Shown: positions 61,174 to 64,000 of the stretch, piece after piece
Layout of the letters: each line of letters starts with the position of its first letter
Position numbering within the stretch: the stretch's first letter is position 1
NCBI RefSeq assembly: GCF_029433095.1
Contig: NZ_JARNTX010000001.1
Coordinates: 1,054,001-1,118,000, forward strand
DNA: 64,000 nt
Reading direction: 5' to 3'
Source of the DNA: Hymenobacter sp. YC55
GTDB lineage: Bacteria; Bacteroidota; Bacteroidia; Cytophagales; Hymenobacteraceae
Translations under genes and position numbers: made by a program
The notes under the pieces: generated by a model
What the model was told of the DNA's origin: nothing
What the model saw: the letters and a program-made list of their open reading frames with translations, nothing else
The model's database searches: none

Positions 61174-61854
61174 TTACTTACCTAGTTGTTTGAGTAGCTC
61201 CAAGGCCGCGGCTTCTGATGAGGCGGGGTTTTGGCCGGTAATCAAGTTGCCGGCTGTCACTACGTACGGCTGCCAGTCTTCCACTTTCGAGTAGTGGCCG
61301 CCTGCTTTCTTTAGCTCGTCTTCCACCAAGAAAGGCACAATGTTGGTTAGCTGAACTGCGGCTTCTTCGGTGTTGGTAAAGCCCGTAACCGCCTTGCCTT
61401 CTACCAGCAACGAACCAGTCGGAGACTTCACATGCCGCAGTACGCCCGGTGCGTGGCATACGGCTGCTACCGGCTTGCCAGCCAAATACATAGCCTCTAG
61501 TATGGCAATAGACGTTTTGTCTTCGGCTAGGTCCCACAGCGGGCCATGGCCGCCAGGATAGAAAACGGCATCGTAGTCAGCGGTTGAAACACTATCGAGC
61601 GGTACGGTCGTGGCTAAGGCGTTCTGCGCGTCAGGGTCTTGCTTGAAGCGTTTGGTGGCTTCAGTTTGGGCGCCGGGCTCGTCGCTCTTGGGGTCGAGGG
61701 GAGGTTGGCCGCCTTTGGGAGAAGCCAGCGTGAGGGTAGCGCCGGCATCTTTGAACACGTAATACGGTGCCGCAAACTCTTCTAGCCAAAAACCGGTCTT
61801 CTTGCCGGTGTTACCTAGCTGATCGTGCGAGGTCAAAACCATTAGTATGTTCAT
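61174..61854 (-). CDS. DJ-1/PfpI-family protein, Hsp31/glyoxalase III-like
   Basis: The ATG at 61854 gives 226 aa; the frame extends to 61965 and there overlaps the next gene, so the shorter form is right. The nucleophile elbow is AAVCHAPGVLRH with Cys about residue 134, preceded by the acid Glu in LEEFAAPYYVF near residue 25, and the AVFYPGGHGPLWDL loop. This triad is that of the Hsp31/YhbO-like branch that converts methylglyoxal to lactate without glutathione, or acts as a chaperone. It lies with an ABM monooxygenase, a CurA-like reductase and an Ohr in what looks like an electrophile and peroxide defence group. Confidence 0.9.
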   Translation of the reverse strand: MNILMVLTSHDQLGNTGKKTGFWLEEFAAPYYVFKDAGATLTLASPKGGQPPLDPKSDEPGAQTEATKRFKQDPDAQNALATTVPLDSVSTADYDAVFYPGGHGPLWDLAEDKTSIAILEAMYLAGKPVAAVCHAPGVLRHVKSPTGSLLVEGKAVTGFTNTEEAAVQLTNIVPFLVEDELKKAGGHYSKVEDWQPYVVTAGNLITGQNPASSEAAALELLKQLGK

Positions 61855-61912
61855 GGGTGTGCTGTTTTTTAGGAGGAAAAGGTAAGGATGCTGTAAGCCA
61901 GTACGGCCAGCG

Positions 61913-62239
61913 CTATACCAGCGGGAGGTAGAAAAACACTTTGCGCTCGGCAAGCAACGGCACAATCTGGTTGATTACAATTTCCAGGTAATGGGCTGTT
62001 TGGCGGTGCGCTTCGAAAGCAGCTTTGTTGATATACTGTTCGTAGAGAAAAAAGTGGCCTGGCTCCACTGGGTCCTGGTGCGCAGTATACTGCAAGTTGC
62101 CTGGCTCAAGCTGCTTGACAGCCGCTGCAATTTTCAGTAGCAACTGTGCCACACGTTTTTCCTGTCCAGCCTGCGCCCGCCACTCGGCTGCTACGCAGTA
62201 TACTTCAGCCGGATTAGCTACTTGCTTGCTCATTGACAT
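61913..62239 (-). CDS. Antibiotic-biosynthesis-monooxygenase (ABM/YgiN-like) domain protein
   Basis: A 108-residue ferredoxin-like-fold protein. The strands EVYCVAAEWRAQAGQEKRVA, PGNLQYTAHQDPVEPGHFFL and YEQYINKAAFEAHRQTAHYL match single-domain ABM proteins such as YgiN, which oxidise quinols or act without cofactor on small aromatics. The His in HRQTAHY is the usual conserved one. It lies 58 bp upstream of the DJ-1 gene on the same strand, so both are probably in one transcript. The substrate is unknown. Confidence 0.85.
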   Translation of the reverse strand: MSMSKQVANPAEVYCVAAEWRAQAGQEKRVAQLLLKIAAAVKQLEPGNLQYTAHQDPVEPGHFFLYEQYINKAAFEAHRQTAHYLEIVINQIVPLLAERKVFFYLPLV

Positions 62240-62306
62240 TCGGTGTAGCGCGTTGCTGTAGCACCGCGGGTTAATGGATAAGTAGTAAAATTCTGTTTAG
62301 AGGCAA

Positions 62307-63305
62307 TTAAGCCACTTTTACGACAGCTTTACCGGTATTTTCTCCTTTAAATAGCCCTAAAAAGGCTGCTGGAATTTGGTCGAAGCCCTCGGTGATGGTC
62401 TCCTCGAACGTAAGCTTGCCTTGGCTATACCACTCGGTAAGTTGTTTTACACCCTCCGGCCAGCGCTCCATGTAATCGGACACTATAAAGCCCTGAAGCT
62501 TGCTACTAGTTTTGAGCAGCTTGCCCTCCGGCCGAGGACCAACAACAACTTCGGTGGCATTGTACGTGGAAATCTGGCCGCAAAGAGCAATACGAGCATG
62601 CTTGTTAAGCAGGTCATACACGGCGTCGGTGATGGTGCCACCCACATTGTCGAAGTAGCAGTCGACGCCGTTGGGGGCCGCGGCCGCTAGTGCCTGGGCT
62701 ATGTCGGGAGTGGTTTTGTAGTTGATGGCTTCATCAAACCCTAGCTCTTTCAGATAAGCTACTTTTTCGTCAGAGCCAGCTGTTCCGATAACCCGGGCCC
62801 CCTGAATCTTGGCTAGCTGCCCTACCACCATGCCAACGGCCCCGGCAGCTCCCGATACCACTACCGTTTCACCAGCTTTGGGCTGACAGATGTCAAGCAG
62901 GCCGAAATAGGCAGTCAAGCCGGGCATGCCAAGCAGCCCAAGGAAGTAGCTGATGGGCGCTTTATCGGCTGGTATTTGTTGCACGGCCGCGCCATTTGCT
63001 AGGTTGTATTCTTGCCAAGCTAGGTTGCCAACCACTAGGCTACCTACAGGCAACTTCTCGCTCTTGCTTTCCACCACCTCCGCCACCACGCCCCCCACAA
63101 TGGGCTGACCGACCTCAAACGGTACTATGTACGACTTGGCGTCGCTCATGCGGCCGCGCATGTAAGGGTCCACCGAAACGTAGCGCGTCTTGAGCAGCAC
63201 CTGGCCAGCGGTAGGGGCGGGTACTTCGCGGGTTTCGAATTGAAAGTGTTCAACTGTAGGCTCGCCTTGGGGGCGGCTAGTAAGCAGTATGGTTTGCGTT
63301 TTCAT
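62307..63305 (-). CDS. NADP-dependent medium-chain reductase (CurA/YfmJ-like)
   Basis: The ATG at 63305 begins KTQTILLTSRPQGEPT and gives 332 aa; the seven extra residues to 63326 are not needed. The GroES-like part shows VSVDPYMRGRMSD and the nucleotide-binding part VVVSGAAGAVGMVVGQLAKIQG, both marks of the leukotriene-B4-dehydrogenase/CurA branch. There are no zinc ligands. These enzymes reduce alpha,beta-unsaturated ketones and aldehydes with NADPH. It is about 67 bp upstream of the ABM gene, so the three genes 63305-61174 probably form an operon for reactive-carbonyl removal. Confidence 0.92.
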   Translation of the reverse strand: MKTQTILLTSRPQGEPTVEHFQFETREVPAPTAGQVLLKTRYVSVDPYMRGRMSDAKSYIVPFEVGQPIVGGVVAEVVESKSEKLPVGSLVVGNLAWQEYNLANGAAVQQIPADKAPISYFLGLLGMPGLTAYFGLLDICQPKAGETVVVSGAAGAVGMVVGQLAKIQGARVIGTAGSDEKVAYLKELGFDEAINYKTTPDIAQALAAAAPNGVDCYFDNVGGTITDAVYDLLNKHARIALCGQISTYNATEVVVGPRPEGKLLKTSSKLQGFIVSDYMERWPEGVKQLTEWYSQGKLTFEETITEGFDQIPAAFLGLFKGENTGKAVVKVA

Positions 63306-63329
63306 AGGTGCGTAAGGGGTAAACAAAAA

Positions 63330-63438
63330 GTCATCCTGCGTTGCGCAAACAACCTTAGCTAGGTAAGCGGACTGTCCACGTTGAGAGTAGATAGGTACGC
63401 AACCTCAGGATAAGGTTGTTTGTGCAACGCAGGATGAC
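63330..63438. repeat. Inverted repeat of a GTCATCCTGCG-type element
   Basis: Arms of 28 bp at 63330-63357 and 63411-63438 pair with one mismatch over a 53-nt spacer. The outer ends read GTCATCCTGCG, similar in style to GTCATGCTGAGC but a different sequence. It lies between the CurA-like and Ohr genes and could form a terminator for the Ohr transcript. Confidence 0.8.
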
Positions 63439-63455
63439 CTTCTGCGGAAGCAGAT

Positions 63456-63893
63456 TTAAGCGGCGTTGGTCGTAGTCGTCAGGTTGACTTCTATGTTGCC
63501 TTTGGTTGCGCGTGAGTAAGGGCAGATGCCGTGGGCGGCTTCTACCAGCTCCTCGGCCTGGCTTTGTCCGATGCCTGGGATGTTTACGTGCAGATCGGCC
63601 GAAATGCCGTAACCGCCGTCTTCTGCTTTGCCAAAGCCAATCAGGGCTTCCACGGTCACGCCTTCCAATTTCACTTGGGCTTGGCGAGCAGCTACTCCGA
63701 GGGCTCCTTCAAAACAAGAAGCGTAAGCAGCGGCGAAGAGCTGCTCGGGGTTAGTAGAGCCAGATTTGCCCGGGCCACCCATTTCCTTGGGGGTGCTCAG
63801 TGCTAAATCGAGCACTTGGTTGTCGGAGGAGATACGGCCGTCGCGGCCACCTTTAGCTTTGGCTTGCGCCGTGAAAACTTTTTCGATTTTCAT
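63456..63893 (-). CDS. OsmC/Ohr-family peroxidase
   Basis: A 145-residue member of the same superfamily as the protein at 53039, with the reactive Cys in FAAAYASCFEGALG (about residue 60) and the second in AHGICPYSRATKGN (about 124). The start (MKIEKVFTAQAKAKGGRDGR) and TNPEQLFAAAYASCF fit Ohr. It lies 35 bp downstream of what looks like the end of a MarR-type gene, the usual ohrR-ohr arrangement, so this copy is probably the peroxide-regulated one. Confidence 0.9.
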   Translation of the reverse strand: MKIEKVFTAQAKAKGGRDGRISSDNQVLDLALSTPKEMGGPGKSGSTNPEQLFAAAYASCFEGALGVAARQAQVKLEGVTVEALIGFGKAEDGGYGISADLHVNIPGIGQSQAEELVEAAHGICPYSRATKGNIEVNLTTTTNAA

Positions 63894-63928
63894 AAAAGTG
63901 AAAGAAGAGAAGTGAAAATCTCAACTGG

Positions 63929-64000
63929 TTAGGTTAGCTGAGCAAGTAAGTGCGTGAGTTGAGTGCGTAGAGCACTGATTTCAGCCGGCGACATAGCTAG
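63929..64000 (-). CDS. C-terminal end of a probable MarR/OhrR-family regulator, cut by window edge
   Basis: Only 23 codons and the stop are present: a helix of the form LSPAEISALRTQLTHLLAQL typical of the last helix of MarR dimers. Its stop is 35 bp before the Ohr start on the same strand. OhrR senses organic peroxides through a Cys near its N-terminus, which lies outside the window. The call leans on context. Confidence 0.5.
   Translation of the reverse strand, partial: LAMSPAEISALRTQLTHLLAQLT

Overview
The window reads as chromosomal DNA of a Bacteroidota bacterium close to Hymenobacter (Cytophagales). The supporting signs are high-GC coding sequence, a SusC/SusD pair, a type IX secretion (T9SS) sorting domain, candidate TAnnTTTG-type -7 promoter elements, start sites without evident Shine-Dalgarno sequences, and palindromic GTCATGCTGAGC repeats between genes. 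The genus is an inference from these features and was not checked by a search.

Layout. 1-4.5 kb: a SusD gene cut by the left edge and its SusC partner, both on the minus strand. 5-8.4 kb: an ApbE flavin transferase overlapping a Tat-exported Gfo/Idh/MocA oxidoreductase, then a LacI regulator. 8.4-21 kb: a hemicellulose and pentose block with an MFS transporter, GH39 beta-xylosidase, two GH43 enzymes, a fused transaldolase/glucose-6-phosphate isomerase, transketolase and a second LacI regulator. 21-25 kb: a membrane-anchored DEDDh exonuclease overlapping a cNMP/CBS/nucleotidyltransferase protein, then a DUF937-OmpA protein. 25.3-32 kb: a third LacI regulator, a PA14-containing GH31 (probable alpha-xylosidase), a second Gfo/Idh enzyme and a Tag DNA glycosylase. 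32-45.4 kb: minus-strand envelope genes (beta-barrel, FISUMP lipoprotein, beta-helix/PKD lipoprotein, T9SS cargo, PDZ-hydrolase, TonB-type receptor) and a LytS/LytTR two-component pair. 46.6-52.8 kb: a gene-poor, decayed stretch with a possible group II intron fragment, a multiply frameshifted SGNH-hydrolase gene, a phage-like gene with an in-frame stop, an acyltransferase and a lipoprotein, ending at tRNA-Arg(CCG). 53-64 kb: Ohr, SucC, an anchored GH113-like enzyme, a LolD-like ATPase, a phage-recombination-like protein, a STAS-like protein, RecQ, a DJ-1/PfpI protein, an ABM monooxygenase, a CurA-like reductase, a second OsmC/Ohr and the tail of a probable MarR/OhrR regulator.

How the genes work together. 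The strongest system-level signal is a 16-bp palindrome, ACACAATCGNTTGTGT, with the central CG expected of LacI-family operators. It lies between the divergent MFS and GH39 genes, in front of each GH43 gene, and in the long leader of the LacI gene at 19912. This predicts a local regulon in which xylo- and arabino-oligosaccharides are cleaved, imported and sent into the pentose phosphate pathway through the neighbouring transketolase and Tal-Pgi. A related second motif, GCAAWCGWT, lies in front of susC and of the GH31 gene and may belong to another of the three LacI proteins.

No CRISPR array, intact insertion sequence or intact prophage was seen.
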